Position numbers and translations under genes: made by a program. From NCBI GenBank assembly GCA_947499005.1, contig CANMML010000036.1, forward strand, positions 1 to 36,425: a DNA stretch of 36,425 bases, written 5' to 3'. Below are positions 1-10,942 of this stretch, piece by piece. Position 1 is the stretch's first letter. Every line of letters starts with the position of its first letter. The notes beneath the pieces are model-generated. The model made no database searches and was not told the DNA's origin. It saw only the letters and a list, made by a program, of their open reading frames with translations. The stretch comes from an uncultured Aquimarina sp. (lineage in GTDB: Bacteria; Bacteroidota; Bacteroidia; Flavobacteriales; Flavobacteriaceae).

Positions 1-3000
1 GGGCTTAATGTACCTCCAACAGTCGTATTAAAATCTGACTGAAATACTCCCAAATCATATGTATCGGGGGAGGTACACCCTTCATCCACATCCAAAATCC
101 CGTCATTATCATCATCTACATCAAAAACATCTGCAATAGAATCTCCGTCAGAATCTAAACAAGCATCTGTATTTTTATCTAAGGCAAAAGTGGTATATGT
201 TGATGTATATTCGGGTGTTCCATCTAGAGTTCCTGTACCACCGTTATCGTCTATACTATCCAGTAATCCATCATTATTCGTATCATCATTTCCACTATTG
301 GTCGTTTGGTCGAAGATAAATTGAGCATTGTCCACATTAGTAGTTGTAGTCGTTACCGCTCCACCTGTTCCATTTTCTAATGTTCCTTGTCCAATTGCTG
401 TTCTTGGCATTGCATTTGCCTCTACTGCATCGGGGCAACCATCTCCATCACTATCTAAATCCAAATGATTTGGTATTCCATCATCATCATTATCTTCAAT
501 ACAGCTTGACTTAGGATGCGCACTAGCCACATATCCCGTTGCCAAAGTCGCGGTAATCTCACCAATCGTATTTGCGGTTGATAAGGCCGCATATTCGGTC
601 ATTCGAATTTCATAAAATTGATAATCCCCTGCATTTTGATCAATTGTAAATTGAATAGGTGTTGTATTTGTTGGTATTTCAGTTGCTGTCAATAGCCTCC
701 AAATAGCACCATCAAATGAACCATACAATTGAGCTCGAGAAGTGGCTGTTGTAGTAATATTATCACTAATCTGAATAGCTGATAAATTTACAAATGTTGG
801 ATACTCTAAAGCAAATAAAGTAGTACCCTCTCCCGTACTAGGGACGGAATCAAAATTAAATGCAAGCGTATTGGCTCCATCATGTAATAATTGGATATCT
901 CCATCGGACTGATCGTCATCGGGACTGCCAAAATCTGAAGTAATTCGTGAAGGAATAACCGCCTCTACTGCTGTAACAAAACAGCTTGGAGATTCTTCGG
1001 CATCGACCACCCCATCATTGTCATCATCTATATCGGCTATATCGCTAATGCCATCATTATCATTATCGATACAAGCGTCGAAAATGGTTGTAGTAGCGTA
1101 TTGTTGATAGGTTAACCTATATTCTGGCATTCCATCTTGAATTGTACCATCGGCTGCATCAAATAAACCATCATTGTTAGTATCATTTGTTGGTGAAATA
1201 AATACGAAACGTGCATTATCTACATTAGAAGTCGTAGTGTTCCCTGCTCCTCCAGTACCATTAATAACATCTCCTGTAGTTAGTCCCGTAATTTCTAAAA
1301 CCCCTGCTTCTTCCGCATCAGTACAGCCATCGCCATCGCTATCTAAATCTAAATCATTAGTAATCCCATCACCGTCAAAATCACAATTTATTATAGCAAG
1401 CTGAGCTGTTGGTATATCGTATTTGGTTACTTGCATCTCGATCCAATTAGAACCTACTCCCCATTCTGTAACTAAATATCTCAATACATCCCCTTCTGCA
1501 TAATAATTGGGTTTTGTCAAATTTAACTGAACACCAAACCAATCGTCACAAACTATGCGCTGTTGCCTTCCGTTACAACTATTTCCGAATAAAATTTGAC
1601 CATCAGCGGCATCTGTGCTAAAAGTATAATATCCTTCATCTCCTGCTTGCATTGTATATTCAAACATTACTAAAAATGGAGTACCTGGGATTGCACCTCC
1701 TGTAACATTCCAAGTGGTGTAGTTTGCTATACTATTTAATGTAGTGATTCGTGGGTTACCTATATTTAGTCCATTAGGGCTATCGTAAGTTCCATTACCA
1801 TATTCAAATTCCATTAAAGAACCAATAGTTGTGGTAGTATCATCACAGTCTTGCCTAGTATTGGCTGGGTGCTCACTTCTAAAAGCACGAACTGTCCATG
1901 TCCTGTTGGGTATTGTAGCCACTGTTAAACCACTATTAGAGGGTAAACAAGGAACAAAACATTCAACTGTATCTAAAATACCATCATTATCATCATCAAT
2001 ATCTATTAAATCGCCGATACTATCATCGTCACTATCTAAACAGCCATCTCTAGAAGCATCCAACCCATTTTCTGTATATGTAGAAGTATATTCTGTACTT
2101 CCATCTACAGTAGCTCCATCAACACTATCTAATAAACCATCGCCATTGCTATCGTTAGTCGTATCTGACACAAAAGTAAATACAGCATCATCTACATTTG
2201 GGGTTGTAGTAGTTACACTTCCCCCACTGCCATTTTCTATCGTTCCTTGTCCTCTTCCTGTAGTTGGGCTTACATTCGCTTCTACAGAATCTGGACAATT
2301 GTCTCCATCACTATCTAAATCTAAGTGATTCAATAATCCATCATCATCTAAATCTTCTGTACACGTAGACTTGAAATACTTGGAAGCAACATAATCGTTA
2401 AAATTAAAAGTAACTTCGTTTACAATACCGTTTTGAGTGGTTGTACCTGCATCCCCTTGCAATCTATAAGAGCTATACAAATCTGCATTTTGGGTTACCA
2501 CTACATTGACTTCATTATCAGATTCTGTTACTTGGTAATCGAAACTAGTCGATAGATCTGTCCAATTAGTACCATCGTTTGAACCCTGTAATGTTGCAAA
2601 CACAGTAGTATTCATAAAACTACTGGTAGACTGTAATTGGAAAATAATTTCGTTGATATTAACCGCTCTTTCAAATTCAAATTGAATAATAGTATTTCCT
2701 GTTACTGTTTGCCCATTTTGATAACGAGCTTGATTGGCTTGCGCATTAGCGGTTTCCCCGTCTACCATATTTTCGTAGGTATATGTTGTATTAAAACTAT
2801 TAATATCGGAAGTTACCGTAATCAAAGTCGTTCGATCACCCTCTGTCCATTCGGTTTCTAAAAAGAAACAACTTGGAGATTCTTCTGCATCCACAATACC
2901 ATCGTTATCATCATCGATATCGGCTAAATCTCCAATACCGTCATTGTCAAAATCGGCACAACCGTCTAGGATGTCAGATAAAGCAATTAAGTTGTAGGTA

Positions 3001-6000
3001 GATGTATAATCGGGTATACCATCGCCATTAGCATCTACACTATCATTTAGTCCATCTTCTGGAGTACTATCTGTTGCATTGGTATCTAATTGTGCATTAG
3101 CAGTATTGACTGTAGAAGTTACTGTCCCTCCACTACCATTTTCTATATCGGCATTTCCTAAATCCCCATTTGTTAATGGCACTCCTGCTTCCACAGCATC
3201 TGGACAGCCGTCTCCATCGGAATCTAAATCTAATCGATTTGGAACACCATCGTTATCCGTATCTTGATCAAAATGAGTTAGAGTAGCACTACATGTTTTT
3301 GTAAATAAAAATTCTCTTACCTCTTCCACTGCAAATGTAGAACTTACACTCGGATCTGAATCTCCGTTATACCCTACTATTCCTTTAACTATTACTGTTG
3401 TAGCATCTATTAGTTGCTCGTCAAAAATAAGATGAATGTCTTGCGTTGAATCTAAAACAGATGTATCTCCAGTCGCAAAGCCTGGAATTAAGAATCCTGC
3501 TTGGGAATATATTAATGCACCACTAGAATCATAAACTTCTACACTATCGAACTCACCTATACCTGAAGCTGTACTACCTCCGTTATTTTGTGTACCACCA
3601 TCGTTATAAAGTTCAAATTTAATGTCCCCTGTCTGAGATGATGCAAATTCTACCGTTATATCGGTAGTATAACTAGACAAACTACTAAATGTCATTCTAG
3701 TTTGATCTAAAATACCATCAACAAGTAAACCTATATCTGTTATTGGACTTGTAGATATTGCAGAACTTACAGAAATAATACCTGAAGCGGTACACTCTAT
3801 TTGTTCCTCTGTGTCTAAAATCCCATCATTATCATCATCGATATCGAAAACATCTACTACTCCATCCAAATCAGTATCCAAACAAGCATCTATGGTACCA
3901 TCTAAAGCAAAGATTGCATAAAAGGACGTATAGTCTGGAATACTATTTCCATCACCGTCTACACTATCATTTAACCCATCTTCAGGGGTACTATCGGTAC
4001 CACTGGTATCTAATTGCGCATTGGCAATGGTAGTTGTCGTATTAGCCGTGGCATCTACGCCATTACCATTAGTTACCGAAGCCGAAACGATATCTCCATT
4101 ACTTAAAGAGACTCCTGCTTCTACTAAATCTGGACAACCATCACCGTCACTGTCTAAATCCAAGTGATTTAATTCTCCATCATTATCTAAATCTTCAGTA
4201 CAAGACGTTTTAAAACTTTTACTTGCTACATAAGTATCCGATTTTACAGTAACTGTTATTTCTGCTATTGCAAGTGTATTAGAAGTAGTTGCTGCGGTTG
4301 TCGCTCGAATCTGATAATATTTATAAGCATCGGCATTTTGATCTACTACAAATGTGATATTTGTAGTTGGTGTAGCATTACTTTGTGTATTAGCAGATGA
4401 GGTTAACTGTACAAAATTTGAATTATCGTGAGAACCCCATAAGTCAGAAGTACCCGAAGTAGCGAAACGATTACTGACCACTAGGGTTTCTAATTCTATT
4501 GGTGCTGTAAGGTTAAGAGTAAACCAATTATCTCCAACATTTACCGTTTGAGCATTTGTGAAATTAAATGTAAGCGTAGTATTCCCATCAAATAATAAAT
4601 CTAAACTTTCTCCCAGTTGCGGTGCAAAACCTGAGGTCATTGATAAAATAGTAGCTGCTTCTGCTTCTGTAAAGAAACAACTAGGTGATTCTTCGGCATC
4701 TACGATACCATCGTTATCATCATCGATATCTGCTAAATCGCCAATACCATCATTATCAAAATCAGCACAACCATCTAAGGTATTTGACAAGGCAATTTGA
4801 AGGTATGTAGAAGTATAATCTGGGAGTCCATCACCATTAGCATCTACACTATCATTTAACCCATCTTCTGGAGAGCTATCAGTACCATTTATATCTAACT
4901 GTGCATTTGCAATGGTGGTAGTCGTATTGGCTGTCGCATCCACCCCATTTCCATTGGTTACGGAAGCAGAAACTAAATCGGCATTAGATAAAGGTAGTCC
5001 AGCTTCTACAGCATCAGGACAACCATCACCATCACTGTCTAAATCTAAACGGTTTGGTATCCCATCTCTATCATCATCTGCTTCTGGTAAGCATGATTGT
5101 TTTGTTACATTTTGAACATCTATTCCATCTATAGCTAAATAATTACCATCATTTGTACTTGAAGGAACTATATCTAAAACAATATCAGGACTTGTAGTTG
5201 TTGCTGTAAATTCAATAAAATCGGACTCCCATGTTTTCGGGTTATTTCCATTGTAGGTTAACAAATTAGCTAAATAAGGTACTCCATCTATTGTCCAACG
5301 AAAGCGAGCTTCTGCATTTAGTGGTGTTATCCCATTAGTTCCTCCAAATACTTGAATAAATTCTATTCGAATAACATCTCCTACCTCTACTCCTGCTGAT
5401 TCTGGAATTTCTGTGGAAGTAGCTTCATCTGTAAAACCATTATATATGGCCATAAATACTTGCCCATCTGGAGTTGCTGGAACACCATTTAATGCTCCAG
5501 ACCAAAAACCTGCTCCTGATAAAGAAAAGGAACCTTGCCAAGTGTCTGGGGAGCCTGCAGCTGTATTCCAGCCCGTTCCTCCGACTGTAGAGTTTAGAGA
5601 AAATGTATTCGTACTTTCGAACCATGCAACATTAAGTGCCCCTTCTAGAGACCCATCTACTACTCCATCTAACAATGAAACACAATTTCTAGCATTTTCA
5701 ACAATATCTAAAACTCCATCATTATCATCGTCTAAATCCACACTATCAGGTATTCCATCTAAATCTGAATCTGTACAATTTTCAACTCCTGCATCCAGAT
5801 AATCTGCCGTCGCATTCTGCGTCGTTTGACTTCCGCCTGGACCATCTAATGGCACCCCTGTAGCATCTACATCTCCTTCATCGGCATCTGCTAGATTATT
5901 GCTTGAAGTAAGGTCTGCTACAACAAAACTTCCTGAAGCTTCTACCGCATCTGGACACCCATCGCCATCACTATCTACATCTTTTGAATTGGTACATAAA

Positions 6001-9000
6001 GTATCGGTACTAAAGGAGAATTGATCCAATCCATGCGGATCACGTACGGCATTAAAATTCGTAGGGCCTACAATAAACGGCCCTAAAAAGCCTTGGACAA
6101 TACGGTGGCGAATGGCAACCGTAGCAACAGGATCTTCGGTTAAGAACGAAATCGTGGTTTCTATATTTTGACCCGAGCCTATAGTACCTCTTAAGGTGCC
6201 CACTCCATCATAAATATCTACACTTCCTACAGTATCATCGCCTGTAGGTTCGTCTCTTAAATAAGCAATTAGTTGTCCATCTGCAATTACTTCATACTGT
6301 AATAATAGATTCGAAGGGTTTGGTGGGTTCCCAAACGTATCGAAAATATCGACCATATCTATACTAAATAAGGTCACTGGAGTTGTAAAATTGTAGGATA
6401 CCGTATATTCGTCGTCCACACCCCCATTAAATTCAGCTTCTACATATACCCCACTTCCTGTATCTCCAGAAATAAATCCTCCTGCTGTAGTAGTACGTAA
6501 TTCAGCTTCCGCATCTGCGGCATAAGTATCTGAATAGGTAATGGTTCCATTAGAAAATTGAATGACACTCGTATCTGCTGTTCCTCCACCTACAGAACCT
6601 GTAGTGATATAATCCGAAGCACTACTTAAAGTACTTATATTAACTCCTTCTCGTATAACCGCTTGTTCAAAACCGTTATCCAAAGCCCCTGTAATATCTG
6701 TATTTCCTCCAACAGAAAAGATTCGAAAACCTGCTGCTTCCCAATTGACTGCTGCACCAATCGGATCTGTAGTCGTTGTGGTTATGTCACAAACATCAAA
6801 TTCATCTAAAATCCCATCATTATCATCATCAAGGTCTACCTCATCGGGTACTCCATCTTCATCAAAATCATTACAATAATTAATTCCATCTTGCGTATTT
6901 CCTAACCCTTGTCCTGCTCCTGCTACGTTTGGAACACCAGCTAAAGTAGCACCAACGGCGTTTCCTAAATTTTGAGTAACATTCCCTCCATTTCCATCAG
7001 AAAGGGTACCCGTAGCAGTCGCCCCATTGACTGCTACGGTAAAGCTTCCGCCCCCTTCTTCCAAATCTGCACAACCATCGTTGTCACTATCTAAATCATA
7101 GATATTGGCTATTCCGTCTTGATCGGTATCATATTCGGTACATGGATTCACAGAAATATTGAAATTATCCATCGTTACATTATCAGCCGCATTTTCGGCA
7201 GCAAATAAATAGATACGAATGGTATAAGTCGTACCTCCTTGTAACAACACATCATTATTTGGCCCTGCACCATCTTGATAATTATCAAATTCGTTAAAAG
7301 CATTTACTCCTCCTCCTGCATCGTTATTGGTATCTGTAAAAGTGGTACCATCTTGAATCCTTGTGGTCGTTTTTGCTACTTGTAGTATTTGTGCATTGGA
7401 TGCAAATCCATCTGAGCTAATTTCTATCTGATAAGACCAGTCTGCATAAATAGGCTTTCGAGGCTCTGAAGATAAATTGAGCCCTCTGGTTGTTTCGTAG
7501 GTTCCTGTAATATTAGTCGTTACGTCGATCAGATTATCAAAACGAGCGACCACATCAATATCATCTCGTAGAGTAAAGCTGAAATCTAAATAATCATTAT
7601 TGGTACGCGCATCAGCTACTGTGGCTCCATCAACGCCACTCACCCATACATAACCATGTACAGCTACATCATTTCCTGTAGCTACCGAAGTATCTATAGA
7701 TTCGTCTGTAACTCCTGCTCCAAAACCTAAATTACTTACGGTCAAATCAACATAATCACTATTGGTAAAACTAGGTTCATAACGATCTACCTTGGCAACT
7801 CCTGTATTTCCATTATTACCGTCATTGGCTGCTCCTGCTGGGTTTGGATCCCAACGCGCGATCTGCGCAAAAGTCGCACTGATATCACAGCCTCCTTCTA
7901 TACGATCTAAAATTCCATCATTGTCATCGTCTAAATCTGTAAAGTCGGGAATTAGGTCGCCGTCGGAATCAATAGTTGCAGGCGTACACCCTCCAATAGA
8001 AACAATAATACCCGCACTATCTCCACCGCATAGACTACCACTATATGTGTAGGTTCCTGCAGGATCTACAGAAGGATCGAAGACACCTGTACCACTGGCA
8101 AGTGTCGGAGACCAAGTTCCTCCTATATCTGGAGTTCCCCCAAGAAAATTAAATAAATCTACTGAGGCATCTGAAGTTTCAAAACATGTTGTATTACCAA
8201 CACCTGCATTAAAAACACATGCACCCTGTAAGATTTGAATATTATCAATAACAGGAGAAGCTGTTGCTCCCCCTAAAGTAAGTTCAGTCAAACGGATTGT
8301 AATTGCACCCGCATCACCACATATTTCTGTTTGAAGTACATCAAAATTACCATCACTTGCCGTGACACTATCATATAATAGTTGTGCTGATTGTAAAGAA
8401 CCTCCTATAGTACTCGTTATATCAACTTGAAGTCCTGTATCTCCTGGTTCACCATCATTCCAAACATCTACTGAAAAAAAGTATTTACTTGTAGCATTAA
8501 AAGTCCCTGCTGGAAAAGTGAATTCAACATACGAGCCAGCAGGTGTTTCATTTAAATATAATGCTACATTTCCATCTGGAAAATTTACCGCTACGGGTAC
8601 ACCTCCACTAGCAGAACAGGGATTAGTATTATTGGTATACCAAATGCGACCGCTTGTTGACCAATTACCTGATATTCCTTGTGTATTATCTGTAGCAAAA
8701 GGAGCAACTGTACCTATAAGCCATGTTTCATGGTCTCCTATTTCGAACCCCAAACAGTTGGGACCTATTAGCCCGGCATTAGTCGCATTTTCAAAACTTT
8801 CCTGAAAAATTAATGTTCCACAATCACTATCACATCCATCGATAAGATTATCTCCATCATCATCTATCATGTTTCCACAGATTTCTTGTACTACAGAAGG
8901 ACAAATATCTACTTGAAAACGCATATCTTCATTCACATTTCCTGCTCCTCCTTCAAAATAAAATCGACCTCCAACATAATCTCCATCTGGCCCCGATCCA

Positions 9001-9425
9001 TTCCATGAACCAATACCGAAGGTTCCTGTAGTAAAAAATTGAAATGTATATTGATTTCCATTGGTTACCGGAAAAGGAGTTGTTAAATTAAAAGTTACCA
9101 ATGCACTTCCTGAAGCTGGAATTCCTGCTACACTTAATGTTTCCGTGTATACTGCTGATCCACTAGGACCATCGCCATTATATATACGAAGCTCTAAATC
9201 TGATGGAGTACCATTAATAGTACCACCAACAGTAACTAAGTCACCATCAATAGTTGCTGTAATACTTTGTGAAGCACTAAAAACAGAAAAAGGTGAATCT
9301 GAATTTGTTTGTTCTAAAGTTGTAACAGTACTAGCGCATTGTGCATAGATGTGTGTATTGATCAATAATAATATGACAAAAGCCATACTAGTATTTAAAA
9401 CGGTGTGTAATGTATTTTTACCCAT
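1..9425 (-). CDS. Giant secreted TSP3-repeat protein A (C-terminus outside window)
   Basis: One uninterrupted reading frame of more than 3,140 codons runs from ATG at 9423-9425 through the left edge, so the C-terminus is not seen. The N-terminus is a signal peptide (hydrophobic MAFVILLLINTHIYA, cleavage near AQ); ATG codon 14 is an alternative start. The body alternates calcium-binding TSP type 3 motifs (DxDGDGxxD, DLDDDNDGILD; about 18 motif sites) with beta-rich modules. These include a module shared with protein B (6880-7960), three discoidin-like modules with a LxDG...F..W...Y..EI pattern, and an Ig-like module (TWSPTLASGTGVFDP). Linkers of the type DGLxDSVDxxGDGxPDYTSTY recur. Such proteins are usually exported by T9SS and act at the cell surface as adhesins or matrix proteins; that role is inferred. 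No frameshift was seen in the parts translated. Confidence 0.9.
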   Translation of the reverse strand, partial: MGKNTLHTVLNTSMAFVILLLINTHIYAQCASTVTTLEQTNSDSPFSVFSASQSITATIDGDLVTVGGTINGTPSDLELRIYNGDGPSGSAVYTETLSVAGIPASGSALVTFNLTTPFPVTNGNQYTFQFFTTGTFGIGSWNGSGPDGDYVGGRFYFEGGAGNVNEDMRFQVDICPSVVQEICGNMIDDDGDNLIDGCDSDCGTLIFQESFENATNAGLIGPNCLGFEIGDHETWLIGTVAPFATDNTQGISGNWSTSGRIWYTNNTNPCSASGGVPVAVNFPDGNVALYLNETPAGSYVEFTFPAGTFNATSKYFFSVDVWNDGEPGDTGLQVDITSTIGGSLQSAQLLYDSVTASDGNFDVLQTEICGDAGAITIRLTELTLGGATASPVIDNIQILQGACVFNAGVGNTTCFETSDASVDLFNFLGGTPDIGGTWSPTLASGTGVFDPSVDPAGTYTYSGSLCGGDSAGIIVSIGGCTPATIDSDGDLIPDFTDLDDDNDGILDRIEGGCDISATFAQIARWDPNPAGAANDGNNGNTGVAKVDRYEPSFTNSDYVDLTVSNLGFGAGVTDESIDTSVATGNDVAVHGYVWVSGVDGATVADARTNNDYLDFSFTLRDDIDVVARFDNLIDVTTNITGTYETTRGLNLSSEPRKPIYADWSYQIEISSDGFASNAQILQVAKTTTRIQDGTTFTDTNNDAGGGVNAFNEFDNYQDGAGPNNDVLLQGGTTYTIRIYLFAAENAADNVTMDNFNISVNPCTEYDTDQDGIANIYDLDSDNDGCADLEEGGGSFTVAVNGATATGTLSDGNGGNVTQNLGNAVGATLAGVPNVAGAGQGLGNTQDGINYCNDFDEDGVPDEVDLDDDNDGILDEFDVCDITTTTTDPIGAAVNWEAAGFRIFSVGGNTDITGALDNGFEQAVIREGVNISTLSSASDYITTGSVGGGTADTSVIQFSNGTITYSDTYAADAEAELRTTTAGGFISGDTGSGVYVEAEFNGGVDDEYTVSYNFTTPVTLFSIDMVDIFDTFGNPPNPSNLLLQYEVIADGQLIAYLRDEPTGDDTVGSVDIYDGVGTLRGTIGSGQNIETTISFLTEDPVATVAIRHRIVQGFLGPFIVGPTNFNAVRDPHGLDQFSFSTDTLCTNSKDVDSDGDGCPDAVEASGSFVVADLTSSNNLADADEGDVDATGVPLDGPGGSQTTQNATADYLDAGVENCTDSDLDGIPDSVDLDDDNDGVLDIVENARNCVSLLDGVVDGSLEGALNVAWFESTNTFSLNSTVGGTGWNTAAGSPDTWQGSFSLSGAGFWSGALNGVPATPDGQVFMAIYNGFTDEATSTEIPESAGVEVGDVIRIEFIQVFGGTNGITPLNAEARFRWTIDGVPYLANLLTYNGNNPKTWESDFIEFTATTTSPDIVLDIVPSSTNDGNYLAIDGIDVQNVTKQSCLPEADDDRDGIPNRLDLDSDGDGCPDAVEAGLPLSNADLVSASVTNGNGVDATANTTTTIANAQLDINGTDSSPEDGLNDSVDANGDGLPDYTSTYLQIALSNTLDGCADFDNDGIGDLADIDDDNDGIVDAEESPSCFFTEAEAATILSMTSGFAPQLGESLDLLFDGNTTLTFNFTNAQTVNVGDNWFTLNLTAPIELETLVVSNRFATSGTSDLWGSHDNSNFVQLTSSANTQSNATPTTNITFVVDQNADAYKYYQIRATTAATTSNTLAIAEITVTVKSDTYVASKSFKTSCTEDLDNDGELNHLDLDSDGDGCPDLVEAGVSLSNGDIVSASVTNGNGVDATANTTTTIANAQLDTSGTDSTPEDGLNDSVDGDGNSIPDYTSFYAIFALDGTIDACLDTDLDGVVDVFDIDDDNDGILDTEEQIECTASGIISVSSAISTSPITDIGLLVDGILDQTRMTFSSLSSYTTDITVEFASSQTGDIKFELYNDGGTQNNGGSTASGIGEFDSVEVYDSSGALIYSQAGFLIPGFATGDTSVLDSTQDIHLIFDEQLIDATTVIVKGIVGYNGDSDPSVSSTFAVEEVREFLFTKTCSATLTHFDQDTDNDGVPNRLDLDSDGDGCPDAVEAGVPLTNGDLGNADIENGSGGTVTSTVNTANAQLDTNATDSTPEDGLNDSVDANGDGIPDYTSTYNLIALSDILDGCADFDNDGIGDLADIDDDNDGIVDAEESPSCFFLETEWTEGDRTTLITVTSDINSFNTTYTYENMVDGETANAQANQARYQNGQTVTGNTIIQFEFERAVNINEIIFQLQSTSSFMNTTVFATLQGSNDGTNWTDLSTSFDYQVTESDNEVNVVVTQNADLYSSYRLQGDAGTTTQNGIVNEVTFNFNDYVASKYFKSTCTEDLDDDGLLNHLDLDSDGDNCPDSVEANVSPTTGRGQGTIENGSGGSVTTTTPNVDDAVFTFVSDTTNDSNGDGLLDSVDGATVDGSTEYTSTYTENGLDASRDGCLDSDDDSIGDLIDIDDDNDGILDTVECFVPCLPSNSGLTVATIPNRTWTVRAFRSEHPANTRQDCDDTTTTIGSLMEFEYGNGTYDSPNGLNIGNPRITTLNSIANYTTWNVTGGAIPGTPFLVMFEYTMQAGDEGYYTFSTDAADGQILFGNSCNGRQQRIVCDDWFGVQLNLTKPNYYAEGDVLRYLVTEWGVGSNWIEMQVTKYDIPTAQLAIINCDFDGDGITNDLDLDSDGDGCTDAEEAGVLEITGLTTGDVINGTGGAGNTTTSNVDNARFVFISPTNDTNNDGLFDAADGTIQDGMPEYRLTYQQYATTTIFDACIDNDNDGISDIADIDDDNDGVVDAEESPSCFVTAVEAVIPSRITSDFGSPDDDQSDGDIQLLHDGANTLAFNFDSVPSTGEGTTLFALEYPTFVNLSAIQISDNITTTATSRAQLYGSFDGAIWRLLTATEIPTNTTPIQFTIDQNAGDYQFYEIRMTEYAALSTANTIGEITATLATGYVASAHPKSSCIEDNDDDGIPNHLDLDSDGDGCPDAVEANAMPRTAIGQGTLENGTGGAVTTTTTNVDNAQFIFDQTTNSGNDDTNNDGLLDSIDDNGGTGTLDGTPEYTSTYTTFALDKNTDACLDSDGDSIADVFDVDDDNDGILDVDEGCTSPDTYDLGVFQSDFNTTVGGTLS

Positions 9426-9640
9426 AACTTTGGAGAATTCTCAATAAAACATATAAAAAACTGAAATACAGATATTTAACTCTTAAATTTACAATAGTTA
9501 ATTTTTTTAACTTACTGATATTTAGTCTTTTAGATGAAATGCGTTTTTAATCGATTAAATCACTTTTTCAAACGACAAACGACATTATAAAAAACATAAG
9601 AACCTGTTATACAATTAATTATAATATGTAAATAATTAAC
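9426..9640. other. AT-rich leader between TSP3 gene A and the repeat array
   Basis: Very AT-rich spacer upstream of the giant minus-strand gene. It must hold that gene's promoter, but I could not place a convincing -33/-7 pair. No gene and no hairpin were seen; the hairpin repeats begin at about 9641. Confidence 0.5.
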
Positions 9641-9997
9641 ACTAACTACATCACACCCAGCAAACACTTCGACAAACTCAGTGTAAACTGAAAGGGAAGG
9701 GTGCCTCATCAATAGGGGTACTTATTGATTCAGGTAATTTGAAGGTTGGGTACTACAGCGGAGGAGATACCGACCTTCGTCGGGGTGACGGTGGGTTGAG
9801 AAATAAACCTTCAATACAACGTCACACCGTTGAAGAACGGTGTCTCCAGCACTAGGGGGCGTAAACGTTCAACCATATTGAATAACATATACTATCACTA
9901 AGGAAATACCCGCCTTCGAGGGTATGGTATTGTGTTGAACGAAGAAACATCCCCCTAGCCCCCTTCGAAGGGGGAATCACTTCACCCCTCTATGGAC
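9641..9997. repeat. Compound hairpin repeat, unit 1 (357 bp)
   Basis: First of four copies of a compound unit. In order: a segment with ACACT...AGTGT arms (about 9665-9686); hairpin P at 9763-9791; the inverted hairpin P' at 9820-9847 (ACACCGTT-GAAG-AACGGTGT); hairpin Q at 9901-9926; and the perfect 16-bp palindrome CCCCCTTCGAAGGGGG at 9959-9974. This copy is about 34 bp shorter than unit 2 because it lacks a segment between P and P'. P has unmatched arms (ATACCGAC against GTCGGGGT), as if built from two hairpin types. Confidence 0.85.
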
Positions 9998-10388
9998 ACT
10001 GACTACGTCACACCTGGCAAACACTTCGACAAACTTAGTGTAAACTGAAAGGGAAGGGTGTCTCCTTATTAGTAGTACTTATCGATTAAGGTTATTTGAA
10101 GTTTGAATACTACAGCGGAGGAGACCCCGACCTCCGTCGGCATGACGGTGGGTTGAGAAATGGGATCTTCAAGGGCATGATGGTGGGTTGAAAAAAAGAC
10201 CTTCAATACAACGTCACACCGTTGAAGAACGGTGTCTCCAGCACTAGGGGGCGTAAACATTCAACCATATTGAATAACATATACTATCACTGAGGAGATA
10301 CCTGCCTTCGAGAGCATGGTATTGTGTTGAACGAAGAAACATCCCCCTAGCCCCCTTCGAAGGGGGAATCACTACACCCTTCTATGGA
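9998..10388. repeat. Compound hairpin repeat, unit 2 (391 bp)
   Basis: Second copy, directly after unit 1 and in the same order: P at 10120-10148, a decayed extra hairpin (GATCTTCAAGGGCATGATGG), P' at 10212-10239, Q at 10294-10319, and the CCCCCTTCGAAGGGGG palindrome at 10351-10366. P pairs the 5' arm ACCCCGAC with a 3' arm GTCGGCAT, another mixed hairpin. Short frames on either strand here are translations of the repeat and are not called as genes. Confidence 0.85.
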
Positions 10389-10707
10389 CACTGACTACGT
10401 CACTCCCTGATACTTCGATAAACTTAGTGTAAACTGAAAGGGAAGGATGTCTCCTTATTAGTAGTACTTATTGATTAAGGTAATTTGAAGGTTGGGTACT
10501 ACAGCGGAGGAGACCCCGACCTTCGTCGGGGTGACGGTAGGTTGAGAAATGGGATCTTCAAGGGCATGACGGTGGGTTGAAAAAAAGACCTTCAATACTA
10601 CGTCACACCGTTGAAGAACGGTGTCTCCAGCACTAGAAGTAGCAAACATTCAACCATATGAATAATCTATACTATCACGGAGGAGATGCCTGCCTTCGAG
10701 GGTATGA
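10389..10707. repeat. Compound hairpin repeat, unit 3 (truncated)
   Basis: Third copy: P at 10509-10537 (well matched, ACCCCGAC-CTTC-GTCGGGGT), a decayed hairpin, P' at 10601-10628 and Q at 10682-10707. The copy stops after Q. The expected tail with the CCCCCTTCGAAGGGGG palindrome is missing here and appears instead at 11539-11596, on the far side of the small gene, so the 10708-11538 segment interrupts the array. Confidence 0.85.
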
Positions 10708-10792
10708 CTTATATACCCCCTTTACAAAACACCCTTTAACCATTAACAAACTACTTCTTAGCCCTTATAGAAAGGGTAAGCACCCATTTCTT

Positions 10793-10927
10793 AAGCCCCC
10801 ACGACCATCAACTTAGGGGCTTTATAACAAAATTAAAGGGTGTACCCCCATACAAAATGGGGTATACACCCTTTAATTTTGGGTCTTCGACTAGTTCGGA
10901 AGACCTTCAAGCCCGTTCTAGAATGGG
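10793..10927 (-). terminator. Four stacked hairpins downstream of the 164-aa gene
   Basis: Reading away from the minus-strand gene that ends at 10943 there are four separate inverted repeats. They are CCCGTTCTAGAATGGG (10912-10927, one wobble pair); GGTCTTC/GAAGACC (10882-10905); a long hairpin at 10829-10880 with arms of about 22 nt (AAAATTAAAGGGTGTA...TACACCCTTTAATTTT); and AAGCCCC/GGGGCTT (10793-10822). The long one is flanked by A- and T-rich arms and could terminate transcription in both directions. The need for four is unexplained. Confidence 0.6.
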
Positions 10928-10942
10928 TAATACCATTTTAGA

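Noticed and set aside
10069..10649. Two near-identical 63-codon minus-strand frames
   Set aside because: They are translations of compound repeat units 2 and 3 and cross the hairpins.
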